From Mycolicibacterium parafortuitum (GTDB lineage: Bacteria; Actinomycetota; Actinomycetes; Mycobacteriales; Mycobacteriaceae), in NCBI RefSeq assembly GCF_010725485.1, contig NZ_AP022598.1, positions 2,294,001-2,358,000 of the forward strand: a DNA stretch of 64,000 nt, written 5' to 3'. Below, piece after piece: positions 34,423 through 44,145 of this stretch. The notes under the pieces are model-generated. The model did no database searches. It saw only the letters and a program-made list of their open reading frames with translations, and was not told the origin of the DNA. The translations under genes and the position numbers were made by a program. Position 1 is the stretch's first letter. The number at the start of each line of letters is the position of its first letter.

Positions 34423-36744
34423 GTGACGTCTGGGCTGACCCAAGAGGTAGACACTGTCGAGCGGGCCGCGGCCACCCCCGGCCAGCCCCAGCCCTATCGG
34501 GAACTCGGGCTCAAGGACGACGAATACGAGCGGATCCGCGAGATCCTCGGCCGTCGTCCCACCGATGCCGAGCTGGCGATGTACTCGGTGATGTGGAGCG
34601 AGCACTGCTCCTACAAGTCGTCGAAGGTGCATCTGCGCTACTTCGGTGAGACCACCACCGAGAAGATGCGCCAGGCCATGCTCGCCGGTATCGGCGAGAA
34701 CGCCGGCGTCGTCGACATCGGCGACGGCTGGGCGGCGACGTTCAAAGTCGAGTCGCACAACCACCCGTCCTACATCGAGCCGTACCAGGGTGCGGCCACC
34801 GGTGTCGGCGGCATCGTGCGCGACATCATGGCGATGGGCGCACGCCCGGTGGCCGTCATGGACCAGCTGCGCTTCGGCGCGGCCGACGCCCCCGACACCC
34901 GGCGCGTCCTCGACGGCGTGGTGCGCGGTGTCGGCGGCTACGGGAACTCGCTGGGGCTGCCGAACATCGGCGGCGAGACGATCTTCGACGCCAGCTACGC
35001 CGGAAACCCTCTGGTCAACGCGCTGTGCGTCGGCGTGCTGCGTAAAGAGGACCTCAAGCTCGCCTTCGCGTCCGGTGCCGGCAACAAGATCATCCTGTTC
35101 GGCGCGCGGACCGGCCTCGACGGTATCGGCGGCGTGTCGGTGCTGGCGTCGGAGACGTTCGGCGGCGACGAGTCGGGCAGCTCGGGCCGCAAGAAGCTGC
35201 CCAGCGTCCAGGTCGGTGACCCGTTCACCGAGAAGGTACTTATCGAGTGCTGCCTCGAGCTCTACGCCGCCGACCTGGTGGTCGGTATCCAGGATCTCGG
35301 TGGTGCCGGATTGTCCTGCGCCACTTCAGAGCTCGCGTCCGCCGGCGACGGCGGGATGAAGGTCGAACTGGATCAGGTGCCGCTGCGCGCGGCGAACATG
35401 ACCCCGGCGGAGATCCTGTCCAGCGAGTCGCAGGAGCGCATGTGCGCGGTGGTGACGCCCGAGAACGTCGACGCGTTCATGGCGGTGTGCCGCAAGTGGG
35501 ACGTACTCGCCACCGTGATCGGTGAGGTCACCGACAGCGGTCGGCTGGAGATCACCTGGCACGGCGAGACCGTCGTCGACGTGCCGCCGCGCACCGTGGC
35601 GCACGAGGGCCCCGTCTACGAACGGCCCGTTGCGCGCCCGGACAGCCAGGACGCGCTGATCGCCGACACATCGGCGGCGCTTCAGCGCCCGCAGACCGGC
35701 GACGAACTGAGGGCGACCCTGCTGGCGATGCTCGGCAGCCCGCACCTGTGCAGCCGCGCGTTCATCACCGAGCAGTACGACCGCTACGTGCGCGGCAACA
35801 CCGTGCTCGCCGAGCACGCCGACGGCGGCGTGCTGCGGGTCGACGAGCAGACCGGCCGCGGCATCGCGATCTCCACCGACGCGTCCGGGCGCTACACCGC
35901 GCTGGACCCGTACACCGGGGCGCAGCTCGCGCTGGCCGAGGCCTACCGCAACGTCGCCGTCACCGGCGCCACCCCGATCGCGGTGACCAACTGCCTGAAC
36001 TTCGGCTCGCCCGAGGATCCCGGGGTGATGTGGCAGTTCTCCCAGGCCGTCCGCGGTCTCGCCGATGGCGCTGCGGCGCTGGGGATTCCGGTCACCGGCG
36101 GCAACGTCAGCTTCTACAACCAGACCGGCACCACGGCGATCCTGCCCACCCCGGTGGTCGGTGTCCTCGGCGTGATCGACGACGTGAAGCGCCGTATCCC
36201 GACGGGTCTGGGCGCCGAGCCGGGCGAGACGCTGATCCTGCTCGGCGACACGCACGACGAACTCGACGGCTCGATCTGGGCCGAGGTGACCGCCGGACAC
36301 CTCGGCGGCGTCCCGCCGAAGGTGGACCTGCAGCGCGAGCAACTGCTGGCCGAGGTGCTGACCGCCGCGTCGCGCGACGGACTGGTCTCCGCCGCCCACG
36401 ACCTGTCCGAGGGCGGCCTGATCCAGGCCGTCGTCGAGGCGGCGCTGGCCGGGGAGACGGGCGTGCGGCTGGTGCTCCCCGAGGAGTTCCAAGACGGCAC
36501 AGGCCCGTTCGTGTTCCTGTTCTCCGAGTCGTCGGGCCGGGTGCTCGTCGCGGTGCCGCGCACCGAGGAGAGCCGCTTCACCGCGATGTGCGAGGCGCGC
36601 GGGCTGCCCGCGACCCGCATCGGCGTCGTGGACCACGGACCCGAGGGTGGCGAACCCGCCGTCGAGGTCCAGGGCCAGTTCACCGTGACCCTCGAGGAGT
36701 TGCGGCGCACGTCGGAAGGCGTGCTGCCCGGGTTGTTCGGGTGA
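34423..36744 (+). CDS. purL: FGAR amidotransferase large subunit PurL
   Basis: The 773-residue small-type PurL lacks a fused glutaminase, in line with separate purS and purQ. It shows [10 protein letters not shown], the nucleotide-binding signature [21 protein letters not shown], and two AIRS-like halves (the second beginning near [21 protein letters not shown]). It converts FGAR to FGAM with ATP and ammonia (step 4). The GTG overlaps no gene; its end overlaps the next start by 4 bases. Confidence 0.97.
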   Translation: MTSGLTQEVDTVERAAATPGQPQPYRELGLKDDEYERIREILGRRPTDAELAMYSVMWSEHCSYKSSKVHLRYFGETTTEKMRQAMLAGIGENAGVVDIGDGWAATFKVESHNHPSYIEPYQGAATGVGGIVRDIMAMGARPVAVMDQLRFGAADAPDTRRVLDGVVRGVGGYGNSLGLPNIGGETIFDASYAGNPLVNALCVGVLRKEDLKLAFASGAGNKIILFGARTGLDGIGGVSVLASETFGGDESGSSGRKKLPSVQVGDPFTEKVLIECCLELYAADLVVGIQDLGGAGLSCATSELASAGDGGMKVELDQVPLRAANMTPAEILSSESQERMCAVVTPENVDAFMAVCRKWDVLATVIGEVTDSGRLEITWHGETVVDVPPRTVAHEGPVYERPVARPDSQDALIADTSAALQRPQTGDELRATLLAMLGSPHLCSRAFITEQYDRYVRGNTVLAEHADGGVLRVDEQTGRGIAISTDASGRYTALDPYTGAQLALAEAYRNVAVTGATPIAVTNCLNFGSPEDPGVMWQFSQAVRGLADGAAALGIPVTGGNVSFYNQTGTTAILPTPVVGVLGVIDDVKRRIPTGLGAEPGETLILLGDTHDELDGSIWAEVTAGHLGGVPPKVDLQREQLLAEVLTAASRDGLVSAAHDLSEGGLIQAVVEAALAGETGVRLVLPEEFQDGTGPFVFLFSESSGRVLVAVPRTEESRFTAMCEARGLPATRIGVVDHGPEGGEPAVEVQGQFTVTLEELRRTSEGVLPGLFG

Positions 36745-38462
36745 CGGCGAGCGACACCGAGAAGAGTCCCCCGTACGTCTGGGCGTGGCACCTGCTCCGC
36801 CTGGACTTCACCGGTGTCGCGCTGGGGGCGCTGCTCTTCTGTGTGTCGCTGACGCCGTCGCTGCTGCCGCGCGACTGGTTGTTCCAAGGCCTCATCGGCG
36901 GTCTGAACGCCGCGATCGGCTACGGCATCGGGGTGTTCGTCGAGCGGATGCTGCGCCGCTTCGTGCTGCGCGATCGGACGTGGTGGCCACCACCGCGCCG
37001 AATCCTGCTGACACTCAAAGCCATCGTGGTGGTGGGTGCGCTGGGCGCGTCGGTGTTGATGGTCATCCCCGCCGCCGCGTGGCAACGGCAGGTCTCGGCG
37101 CTGATGGGGATGGAGGGCCCGACCACCACGGGCTACCTAAGGCTGCTGATCATCGCGGTCGTGGTCGCGGCCCTGTGCATCGCGGTGACGCGGTTGCTGC
37201 TCGACCTCATCAAGACACTGGCGCGGCTGCTGATCCGGCGCTGGCGGCTGTCCGACGAGCTGGCGTTGTTCATCGGCACCGCCGCCGTCGTCGTCCTCGT
37301 CATCACGCTGGTCAACGGCGTGTTGTTGCGAGGCTTCCTGGCCGGTGCCAATCGGGTGTTCCAGCCGCAGAACATCGTCACCGCCGAAGGTGTGACACAG
37401 CCGGAGGAGTCCGAAAGGTCGGGTAGCCCAGAGTCTTTCGCAGCTTGGGACACCCTCGGCTATCAGGGCCGCAGCTTCGTCGGCACCGGGCCGCGCGCCG
37501 ACGAACTCGCCCGTATCAACGGTAGACCCGCACGGGAGCCGATCCGGGTCTACGCCGGGTTACAGACCGCCGACTCCGACGACGCGCGGATGGCGGTGCT
37601 GCTCAGCGAACTCGAACGCACCGGCGCGTTCGACCGCGAGGTCCTCGTCATCGTGCCGACCACCGGCACCGGCTGGGTCAACCCGATCGCGGCTCGCTCG
37701 CTGGAGATGATGTACAACGGCGACACCGCGATCGTCGCCTCGCAGTATTCCTATCTGCCGAGCTGGATTTCGTTCATGGGCGACCAGCAGAAGTCGATGG
37801 CGGCCGGCCGGCTGCTGATCGACACCGTCCACGAGCGCTGGGCGAGGCTGCCGGCCGAGCGCCGGCCACGGCTGCTGCTGTACGGCGAGAGCCTCGGGTC
37901 GATGGCCGGGCAGGCCGCGTTCGACTGGCTGCCCGACATCGGCCGGATGGGATTCTCGTCGGTGCTGTGGGTGGGCCCGCCCCACGCCAGCCCGCTGTGG
38001 CGCGCCGTCACCGTGCGGCGCGACCCCGGCACCCCGCAGGTCCAGCCCCGTTACGACGGCGGGCGAACCGTGCGATTCTCACAGGGCAACAACGCCGTGC
38101 AGATCGCGGCCGACTCCGCGACCCCGTGGGACGAGCCCAGAGTGCTTTTCCTGCAACATTCTTCGGATCCGATCGTGTGGTGGTCCGAGGACCTGTTGTT
38201 CACCCGCCCCGACTGGCTCTCCGAACCTCCTGGTCGGGACCGCACCGCCTCGATGCGCTGGTATCCGATCGTCACGTTCTGGCAGGTGGCCGCCGATATG
38301 ACCAATGCCGCATCGGTGCCCGGCGGGCACGGGCACAACTACGGGGATTTCATCCTCGACGGCTGGGTCGGTGTCGCGCCGCCCGACGGCTGGACCGGCG
38401 CGGACACCGAGCGGATCCGCGCCGCACTCGCCGACACCGAATCCGAAGACGGCGTCTCCTGA
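36741..38462 (+). CDS. Membrane-anchored alpha/beta-hydrolase (DUF/Abhydrolase_9 family)
   Basis: The 573-residue protein has five or so transmembrane helices in the N-terminal 200 residues (for example [21 protein letters not shown]). A large alpha/beta-hydrolase domain follows, with the nucleophile elbow [13 protein letters not shown] and a late [10 protein letters not shown] that may supply the catalytic His. It resembles the mycobacterial Rv1069c group. The GTG overlaps the purL stop by 4 bases, and its own stop overlaps the next start by one base, so it is read with purL. The substrate is unknown; a cell-envelope lipid ester is a guess. Confidence 0.82.
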   Translation: MTASDTEKSPPYVWAWHLLRLDFTGVALGALLFCVSLTPSLLPRDWLFQGLIGGLNAAIGYGIGVFVERMLRRFVLRDRTWWPPPRRILLTLKAIVVVGALGASVLMVIPAAAWQRQVSALMGMEGPTTTGYLRLLIIAVVVAALCIAVTRLLLDLIKTLARLLIRRWRLSDELALFIGTAAVVVLVITLVNGVLLRGFLAGANRVFQPQNIVTAEGVTQPEESERSGSPESFAAWDTLGYQGRSFVGTGPRADELARINGRPAREPIRVYAGLQTADSDDARMAVLLSELERTGAFDREVLVIVPTTGTGWVNPIAARSLEMMYNGDTAIVASQYSYLPSWISFMGDQQKSMAAGRLLIDTVHERWARLPAERRPRLLLYGESLGSMAGQAAFDWLPDIGRMGFSSVLWVGPPHASPLWRAVTVRRDPGTPQVQPRYDGGRTVRFSQGNNAVQIAADSATPWDEPRVLFLQHSSDPIVWWSEDLLFTRPDWLSEPPGRDRTASMRWYPIVTFWQVAADMTNAASVPGGHGHNYGDFILDGWVGVAPPDGWTGADTERIRAALADTESEDGVS

Positions 38463-39133
38463 TGCGTGACGGGCTGCGCGCCGGCGCGCTCGCGCTGACG
38501 GTGCTGGGCTGGAGCGTTCTCGCGCCGCGCTTGCCGCAACGATGGAACCCCCTGCCGCAGATGGCATTCGGCGCAGCGTTGGCGGTGCTGTCCCGACGGT
38601 CTCTCGGGCTGCGCCCACCTCGGCTCTGGCGCGGGGTCCGGTGGGGGAGTGCGGTCGCGGTGCCGGTCGCGGCCGCGGTCGCCGCGACCACTCTGCTCCC
38701 GCCGGTGCGCGCGGGGATGGCCGCCCGGGAGCTGCCGGCGAGCCCGGCGCGCTGGCTGTTGCTGGGTATCCCGCTCGCGACGGTGTGGTCCGAGGAGGTC
38801 GCGTTCCGTGCCGCACTGCGCACCGCAGCCGAACAGGCGTGGGGGCCCGACGCCGGGAACCTGTTCGCGGCCACCGTGTTCGGGCTGTCGCACATCCCCG
38901 ATGCGCGCGCCGCGGGCGATCCGGTACTGGGCACGGTGCTGGTCACCGGCGCCGCGGGCTGGGGATTGGGCTGGCTGCACGCCAGATCAGGCAGTCTCGC
39001 CGCCCCGATGATCGTCCATCTGGTCCTCAACGAGGCGGGCGCGGTTGCGGCACTGGCTATCCAACGCCGACGTTGCGCACGTGCGCGACCAGCTCGTGCG
39101 GCTCGGTCCGCTGGTCGTCGATCCCGAAGCTGA
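38462..39133 (+). CDS. CPBP-family intramembrane protease-like protein
   Basis: The 223-residue membrane protein has the CPBP/Abi signature: WSEEVAFRAALR (EExxxR), then FGLSHIPDA and PMIVHLVLNE with conserved His residues. Members cleave prenylated or transmembrane substrates or act in signalling. The ATG shares its A with the previous TGA. The last 25 or so residues (Arg/Ala-rich, RRCARARPARAARSAGRR) are encoded opposite the convergent PPOX gene and look like non-selected sequence, so the natural end may have drifted. Confidence 0.8.
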   Translation: MRDGLRAGALALTVLGWSVLAPRLPQRWNPLPQMAFGAALAVLSRRSLGLRPPRLWRGVRWGSAVAVPVAAAVAATTLLPPVRAGMAARELPASPARWLLLGIPLATVWSEEVAFRAALRTAAEQAWGPDAGNLFAATVFGLSHIPDARAAGDPVLGTVLVTGAAGWGLGWLHARSGSLAAPMIVHLVLNEAGAVAALAIQRRRCARARPARAARSAGRRSRS

Positions 39134-39458
39134 TCACCCGCCGCGGGATGACGCGGATGATCGGCGCGCCACCGGATTCGGCCTGCACCGCCGTGCCCCG
39201 GATCTCCAGGCAGCGCACCCGCCACGGATCCCGGGACGTGACGTCGTCGACGACGAACGCGACCCGGTCGTTCGTCGCGACATTGCGGTACTTGCGGCTC
39301 TTGGCCATCTCATAGCCGGCGATGTCGATGGTGCCGAGCTCGGCGTTGTAGGCGAACCCGACCGGGCTGTTCTGCGGCGTGCCGTCGGGCTGGATGGTGG
39401 CCAGCCTGCCGAGGTCCGACTGGTTGAGGTAGTCGATCTCGAACGCTGTGAACGTCAT
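39057..39458 (-). CDS. PPOX-class F420-dependent oxidoreductase
   Basis: The 133-residue split-barrel flavin/F420-binding protein starts with FTAFEIDYLNQSDLGRLATI, then QPDGTPQNSPVGFAYN and SRKYRNVATNDRVAFVVDD. This is the pattern of mycobacterial F420-dependent FDOR-B-like proteins (Rv0-type PPOX). It would reduce small unsaturated substrates with reduced F420. The start is ATG 39458. Its 3' end overlaps the convergent CPBP gene by 77 bases. A promoter-like sequence with an inverted repeat lies directly upstream. Confidence 0.85.
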   Translation of the reverse strand: MTFTAFEIDYLNQSDLGRLATIQPDGTPQNSPVGFAYNAELGTIDIAGYEMAKSRKYRNVATNDRVAFVVDDVTSRDPWRVRCLEIRGTAVQAESGGAPIIRVIPRRVISFGIDDQRTEPHELVAHVRNVGVG

Positions 39459-39466
39459 GCACCGCA

Positions 39467-39496
39467 CCGTAAAACCTGAAGAAAAGTTGAGGTCAA
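39467..39496 (-). promoter_or_regulatory. Promoter with inverted repeat in the spacer (PPOX gene)
   Basis: On the minus strand TTGACC (39496-39491), an 18-base spacer and TTACGG (39472-39467) lead to the ATG at 39458. The near-palindrome ACCTGAA-N6-TTGAGGT (39474-39493) fills the spacer, a layout used by MerR-type activators. No merR gene is visible in the window. Confidence 0.4.
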
Positions 39497-39576
39497 GAGT
39501 TCGGGCGAAACCCACCCGCGTGCGGGCTTGCCGGTGTGCCGCCGCCCTGGGAACGCCGCTCTGAGAACCTGGTGGC

Positions 39577-39966
39577 ATGGCCGCCCGTCGTCCCCCCGAT
39601 CCGGCAACCACGCGCGCCGCCGTGACCGCGGTCGCCGACTGGTTACGCGATGACACCGTCGCCGCGCCGCCGCGACCGCAGCTGGCCGAGGCGGTGCGTG
39701 CGACCGCCCGCACGCTGGCAGCGGTCGCGCCCGGTTCCTCGGTCGAGGTCCGCGTCCCGCCGTTCGTCGCGGTGCAGTGCATCGCCGGACCGGCACACAC
39801 CCGGGGCAATCCGCCCAACGTCGTCGAGACCGACCCGCGGACCTGGCTGCTGCTGGCCACCGGGCTGCTCTCCGTCGACGACGCGGCCGCCGCCGGGGCG
39901 CTGCAGCTGTCCGGATCACGGGCCCGCGAGATCGCCGCGGCGCTGCCGCTGGTCCCGCTGAGCTGA
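39577..39966 (+). CDS. Sterol carrier family protein (Rv0807-like)
   Basis: The 129-residue protein has VTAVADWLRDD at the N-terminus and VEVRVPPFVAVQCIAGPAHTRGNPPNVVE in the middle, a pattern conserved in the small actinobacterial bacterial-SCP orthologue family that always lies just upstream of purF. The fold suggests binding of a hydrophobic ligand; no function has been proven. The start is ATG 39577. Confidence 0.82.
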   Translation: MAARRPPDPATTRAAVTAVADWLRDDTVAAPPRPQLAEAVRATARTLAAVAPGSSVEVRVPPFVAVQCIAGPAHTRGNPPNVVETDPRTWLLLATGLLSVDDAAAAGALQLSGSRAREIAAALPLVPLS

Positions 39967-40084
39967 TCGGTTTCGCCCGACTGCCAACGGCTTTCGTGAC
40001 CCATGCCGGAGTGTGTGCGGGCGGTGATGTTCACCCGTCGGCGAAACGACGGTCCTCGATTCCCGTTTCGGCGGAATCAGACCG

Positions 40085-40090
40085 TAGACT
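40085..40090 (+). promoter_or_regulatory. -10 box upstream of purF
   Basis: TAGACT lies 39 bases before the GTG at 40130, leaving a leader of about 33 bases with a CAGGGAGC ribosome site. In contrast to the other purine genes here, purF is therefore expected to have a leadered mRNA. Confidence 0.4.
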
Positions 40091-40129
40091 GGGCCGCGTC
40101 ACCCCCAGCCCCCAGGGAGCAGCCTGATT

Positions 40130-41662
40130 GTGACCGCCGAACAGCTCGATAACGAGCCCAAGGAAGAGTGCGGAGTATTCGGCGTATGGGCACCGGGCGA
40201 GGAGGTGGCGAAGCTCACTTACTACGGCCTGTATGCGTTGCAGCACAGAGGGCAGGAAGCCGCGGGCATCGCCGTCGCCGACGGATCCCAGGTGCTGGTT
40301 TTCAAAGACCTCGGTCTGGTCAGCCAGGTGTTCGACGAACAGACGCTGGCCGCGATGCACGGCCACGTCGCCGTCGGGCACTGCCGCTACTCGACCACGG
40401 GCTCCACCACCTGGGAGAACGCCCAACCGGTCTTCCGTAACACCGCGGCGGGCACCGGTGTCGCGCTCGGGCACAACGGCAACCTGGTCAACACCGCAGA
40501 ACTGGCCGCGCTCGCCCGCGACGAGGGCCTGATGAGCGACCACGGCGCCACCGCGGCCACCACCGACTCCGACATCCTGGGCGCGCTGCTCGCCCACGGC
40601 GCCGCCGATTCGTCGCTGGAACAGGCCGCCCTGAAACTTCTGCCGACGGTGCGCGGCGCGTTCTGCCTGACCTTCATGGACGAGAACACCCTGTACGCGG
40701 CGCGCGACCCGTACGGTGTGCGCCCGTTGTCGCTGGGCCGGCTGGACCGCGGCTGGGTGGTCGCGTCGGAAACCGCGGCGCTCGACATCGTCGGTGCCTC
40801 ATTCGTCCGCGACATCGAACCCGGCGAGCTGTTGGCCATCGACGCCGACGGTGTCCGATCCACCCGCTTCGCCAACCCGACGCCCAAAGGCTGCGTCTTC
40901 GAGTACGTCTACCTCGCCCGCCCCGACAGCACGATCGTCGGCCGCTCGGTGCACGCCACCCGGGTCGACATCGGCCGCCGGCTGGCCCGCGAGAAGCCGG
41001 TCGACGCCGACCTGGTGATCGGTGTCCCCGAATCCGGCACGCCCGCGGCCGTGGGGTACGCGCAGGAGTCCGGCATCCCGTTCGGGCAGGGCCTGATGAA
41101 GAACGCCTACGTCGGGCGCACCTTCATCCAGCCGTCCCAGACGATCCGTCAGCTCGGTATCCGGCTCAAGCTCAACCCGCTCAAAGAGGTCATCCGCGGT
41201 AAGCGGCTGATCGTCGTCGACGACTCCATCGTGCGCGGCAACACCCAACGTGCCCTGGTCCGGATGTTGCGCGAGGCCGGAGCGGTCGAGGTACACGTGC
41301 GGATCGCGTCGCCGCCCGTGAAATGGCCGTGCTTTTACGGCATCGACTTCGCCACACCCGCCGAACTGATCGCCAACGCGGCGAGCAACAGCGCCGACGA
41401 GCACGAGGTGCTCGAAGGCGTGCGGCGCGCGATCGGGGCCGACACCCTCGGCTACATCAGCCGCGAAGGCATGATCGCCGCCACCGAGCAGCCCCCGACG
41501 CGGCTGTGCTCGGCCTGCTTCGACGGCGACTACCCGATCGAACTGCCGGGGGAGACCGCGCTGGGCAAGAACGTCATCGAGCACATGCTCGCGACGGCCG
41601 CGCGCACCGGCATCCCGGTGACCGTCGAGAACGACAACGCCTCCGCGCTGCGCAGGCCCTGA
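40130..41662 (+). CDS. purF: Amidophosphoribosyltransferase
   Basis: The 510-residue enzyme catalyses the first committed purine step, PRPP plus glutamine to phosphoribosylamine. The N-terminal nucleophile Cys14 follows a short propeptide (TAEQLDNEPKEE) that is expected to be removed. The PRPP-binding loop is RLIVVDDSIVRGNT. CSACFDGDYPI near the end fits the iron-sulfur-type PurF seen in Gram-positives. GTG 40130 is preceded by CAGGGAGC. In these families the enzyme is feedback-inhibited by AMP and GMP. Confidence 0.97.
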   Translation: MTAEQLDNEPKEECGVFGVWAPGEEVAKLTYYGLYALQHRGQEAAGIAVADGSQVLVFKDLGLVSQVFDEQTLAAMHGHVAVGHCRYSTTGSTTWENAQPVFRNTAAGTGVALGHNGNLVNTAELAALARDEGLMSDHGATAATTDSDILGALLAHGAADSSLEQAALKLLPTVRGAFCLTFMDENTLYAARDPYGVRPLSLGRLDRGWVVASETAALDIVGASFVRDIEPGELLAIDADGVRSTRFANPTPKGCVFEYVYLARPDSTIVGRSVHATRVDIGRRLAREKPVDADLVIGVPESGTPAAVGYAQESGIPFGQGLMKNAYVGRTFIQPSQTIRQLGIRLKLNPLKEVIRGKRLIVVDDSIVRGNTQRALVRMLREAGAVEVHVRIASPPVKWPCFYGIDFATPAELIANAASNSADEHEVLEGVRRAIGADTLGYISREGMIAATEQPPTRLCSACFDGDYPIELPGETALGKNVIEHMLATAARTGIPVTVENDNASALRRP

Positions 41663-41669
41663 CGGGTGA

Positions 41670-42644
41670 TCACTGCGTCGTGGGACTGAACCGCAGCAGC
41701 TGACGCTTCCGGTCCGCGGCGCGTCCCTCCGCACGCAACTCGTTGCGCACCGCATCGAGGTATCCGGTCAGGCCGCCGTCGGGGGGCGGGATCACCGCGT
41801 CGATGTCGTGCTCGTGGCAGATCGCATCGCACTCCAGGGATTCGACCAGCGGCCGCGCCAGCCCGGACGGGATCGGCGTGACCAGACCCACCCACCAGCT
41901 CGCGATCGTCGGGGTCAGGAACGGCAGCACCACCATCAGCCGGCGCCGCAACCCCGCCACCTGCGCGTAGCCCTGCATCGCGTCGCCGTACTCCATCACG
42001 TCCGGCCCGCCGACGTCCCAGGTGCGCGATTCGCCGAACTCCGCGGTGGCCGCCTCGGCCAGATAGTGCAGGACATCGCCGATCGCGATCGGCTGGATCT
42101 TGTTGTGCACCCACTTCGGCGTGGTCATCACCGGCAGCCGGTCGGTCAGGTGACGGACCATCTCGAACGATGCCGATCCGGACCCGATCACGATGCCGGC
42201 CTGCAGCACGACGGTCTCGATGCCGGACTCCAGCAGGATCTCGCCGACCTCGACGCGGGACCCGAGATGGCGCGACAGCGCGGTGCCTTCGGGATGCAGA
42301 CCGCTGAGGTACACGATCCTGCGGACACCGGCCTTCTTGGCGGCTTCCACGACGTTGCGCGCCGACCGGCGCTCCTCCTCGACGAAGTCACGCGAGGTGC
42401 CCATCGAATGCACCAGGTAGTAGACGACGTCCATGCCGTCGAAAGCCGAGGTCAGCGAGTCGGCGTCGGTGAGATCACCGCGCACCACCTCGACCTGGTC
42501 GCGCCACGGGGCCCTGTCCAGCTTGGCGGGGGTGCGCGCCATCGCCCGCACGCGGGCGCCCCGGCCGAGCAACTCGGGAACCAACCGACCGCCGATATAA
42601 CCGGTGGCACCCGTCACCAGGGTTCGGACATCCTCGTCAGGCAT
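41670..42644 (-). CDS. NAD(P)-binding epimerase/NmrA-like protein
   Basis: The 324-residue Rossmann protein starts DEDVRTLVTGATGYIGGRLVPELLGRG. An NmrA/atypical SDR core follows (DVVYYLVHSMGTS; RIVYLSGLHPEG), then a helical C-terminal part. ATG 42644 was chosen because it starts immediately before the first strand; the longer frame adds a GC-rich leader. Such proteins act as reductases, epimerases or redox sensors; the substrate is unknown. It sits convergent to purF (7-base gap) and divergent from purM. Confidence 0.82.
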   Translation of the reverse strand: MPDEDVRTLVTGATGYIGGRLVPELLGRGARVRAMARTPAKLDRAPWRDQVEVVRGDLTDADSLTSAFDGMDVVYYLVHSMGTSRDFVEEERRSARNVVEAAKKAGVRRIVYLSGLHPEGTALSRHLGSRVEVGEILLESGIETVVLQAGIVIGSGSASFEMVRHLTDRLPVMTTPKWVHNKIQPIAIGDVLHYLAEAATAEFGESRTWDVGGPDVMEYGDAMQGYAQVAGLRRRLMVVLPFLTPTIASWWVGLVTPIPSGLARPLVESLECDAICHEHDIDAVIPPPDGGLTGYLDAVRNELRAEGRAADRKRQLLRFSPTTQ

Positions 42645-42767
42645 GGCCGCGGGATGACCACTTCCGGGGCCACGCAAACCCCCGACCAGTGCCGGGGACG
42701 GGCACCGCGGGCGGCATGCCGGTCGGCGACAACCGGCACTGGCAGCAATTCGGCGGGAATGCGCGGG

Positions 42768-42773
42768 TAACCT
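42768..42773 (+). promoter_or_regulatory. -10 box of purM (leaderless)
   Basis: TAACCT followed by eight bases and the ATG at 42782. Confidence 0.4.
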
Positions 42774-42781
42774 TGCACCCG

Positions 42782-43873
42782 ATGACTAAAGGGTTCGAAC
42801 AAAGCGAGCGCGCCGAACAACACGGCATTTCCTATGCGTCGGCAGGCGTGGACATCGAGGCCGGTGACCGCGCCGTCGAACTCTTCAAGCCACTGGCCAA
42901 GAAGGCGACCAGGCCCGAGGTGAGGGGTGGCCTCGGCGGCTTCGCCGGGCTGTTCGCCCTCCGCAGCGGCTACCGCGAGCCGCTGCTGGCCTCGTCCACC
43001 GACGGTGTCGGCACCAAACTGGCCATCGCGCAGGCGATGGACAAGCACGACACCGTCGGGATCGACCTTGTCGCGATGGTCGTCGACGACCTCGTCGTGT
43101 GTGGGGCCGAGCCGCTGTTCCTTCAGGACTACATCGCCGTCGGGCGCACCGTCCCCGAACGGGTCGCCGAGTTGGTGTCCGGTATCGCCGACGGGTGCGT
43201 GCAGGCCGGCTGTGCGCTGCTCGGCGGTGAGACGGCCGAACATCCCGGGCTGATGGCTCCCGACCACTACGACATCTCGGCGACCGGGATCGGTGTCGTG
43301 GAAGCCGACGACGTGCTGGGTCCCGACCGGGTGAGGCCGGGCGACGTCGTGATCGCGATGGCCTCCACGGGGCTGCACTCCAACGGCTACTCGCTGGCCC
43401 GCCACGTGCTGCTGGAGATCGACCACATGAACCTGGCCGGTCACGTGGAGGAGTTCGGCCGCACCCTCGGCGAGGAACTGCTCGAGCCGACCCGCATCTA
43501 CGCCAAGGACTGCCTGGCGCTGGTCGCCGAGACCCAGGTGCGCACCTTCTGCCACGTCACCGGCGGCGGACTGGCCGCAAACCTGGACCGCGTCATCCCG
43601 CACGGCCTGGTCGCCGAACTCGATCGCGGCACGTGGACGCCCGCCCCGGTGTTCGGGATGATCGCCCAGCGGGGCCGCATCGAGCGCGCCGAGATGGAGA
43701 AGACCTTCAACATGGGGGTCGGCATGGTGGCCGTCGTCGCGCCGGAGGACACCGATCGCGCGCTGGCCGTGCTGACCGCACGTCACCTGGATTGCTGGAC
43801 TCTAGGGACCATCGAAAAGGGGAGCAAGGACGGCTCACGAGCTGTGCTCGTGGGACAGCACCCGCGGTTCTGA
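42782..43873 (+). CDS. purM: Phosphoribosylformylglycinamidine cyclo-ligase
   Basis: The 363-residue AIR synthetase closes the imidazole ring (step 5). It shows ISYASAGVDIEAGDRAVE, SSTDGVGTKLAIA, the GGETAEHPGLM motif and MASTGLHSNGYSLAR, all typical. ATG 42782 begins TKGFEQSERA; an in-frame upstream start would be unsupported sequence. It is followed by a hairpin and the convergent DUF3073 gene. Confidence 0.97.
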   Translation: MTKGFEQSERAEQHGISYASAGVDIEAGDRAVELFKPLAKKATRPEVRGGLGGFAGLFALRSGYREPLLASSTDGVGTKLAIAQAMDKHDTVGIDLVAMVVDDLVVCGAEPLFLQDYIAVGRTVPERVAELVSGIADGCVQAGCALLGGETAEHPGLMAPDHYDISATGIGVVEADDVLGPDRVRPGDVVIAMASTGLHSNGYSLARHVLLEIDHMNLAGHVEEFGRTLGEELLEPTRIYAKDCLALVAETQVRTFCHVTGGGLAANLDRVIPHGLVAELDRGTWTPAPVFGMIAQRGRIERAEMEKTFNMGVGMVAVVAPEDTDRALAVLTARHLDCWTLGTIEKGSKDGSRAVLVGQHPRF

Positions 43874-43900
43874 GGTCCGAGGAGCCGGGCGTGAAGGGCG

Positions 43901-43927
43901 CTCCCGGGTGTAGATCACACCCGGGAG
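43901..43927. terminator. Hairpin between purM and DUF3073 gene
   Basis: CTCCCGGGTGT (43901-43911), loop AGATC, ACACCCGGGAG (43917-43927): a perfect 11-base stem between convergent stops. It has no T run. Confidence 0.65.
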
Positions 43928-43936
43928 GAAACAGCC

Positions 43937-44122
43937 TCAGCGCCGCCAGTCGTCCTCGTCGACCCAACCATCGTCGAAGGGCGCATCACTGCCGTTTCGG
44001 TGGTCGTCGTCGGAAGCGTTCGACAGCTCGCGCTGAAGCCGCTCGAAGTCGGTCTGCGGTGAGCTGTACTTCAGCTCACGTGCAACCTTGGTCTGCTTTG
44101 CCTTTGCCCGGCCGCGGCCCAT
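43937..44122 (-). CDS. DUF3073 small protein (Rv0810c-like)
   Basis: The 61-residue, highly charged protein begins GRGRAKAKQTKVARELKYSS and has an acidic C-terminal half (NASDDDHRNG ... DDWRR). It is the actinobacterial DUF3073 family, always found beside purM. The basic N-terminus may bind nucleic acid, but no function is established. The start codon abuts a GGGGG-AA-CCCCC palindrome that includes the likely ribosome site. Confidence 0.92.
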   Translation of the reverse strand: MGRGRAKAKQTKVARELKYSSPQTDFERLQRELSNASDDDHRNGSDAPFDDGWVDEDDWRR

Positions 44123-44134
44123 GGGGGAACCCCC
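44123..44134 (-). promoter_or_regulatory. Palindrome at the DUF3073 ribosome-binding site
   Basis: GGGGGAACCCCC directly precedes the minus-strand ATG at 44122. In the mRNA the purine run (GAGGGGG) that should act as Shine-Dalgarno sequence is the 5' arm, and the C5 arm touches the start codon, so folding would hide the site. Confidence 0.45.
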
Positions 44135-44145
44135 TCGCGCAATAA

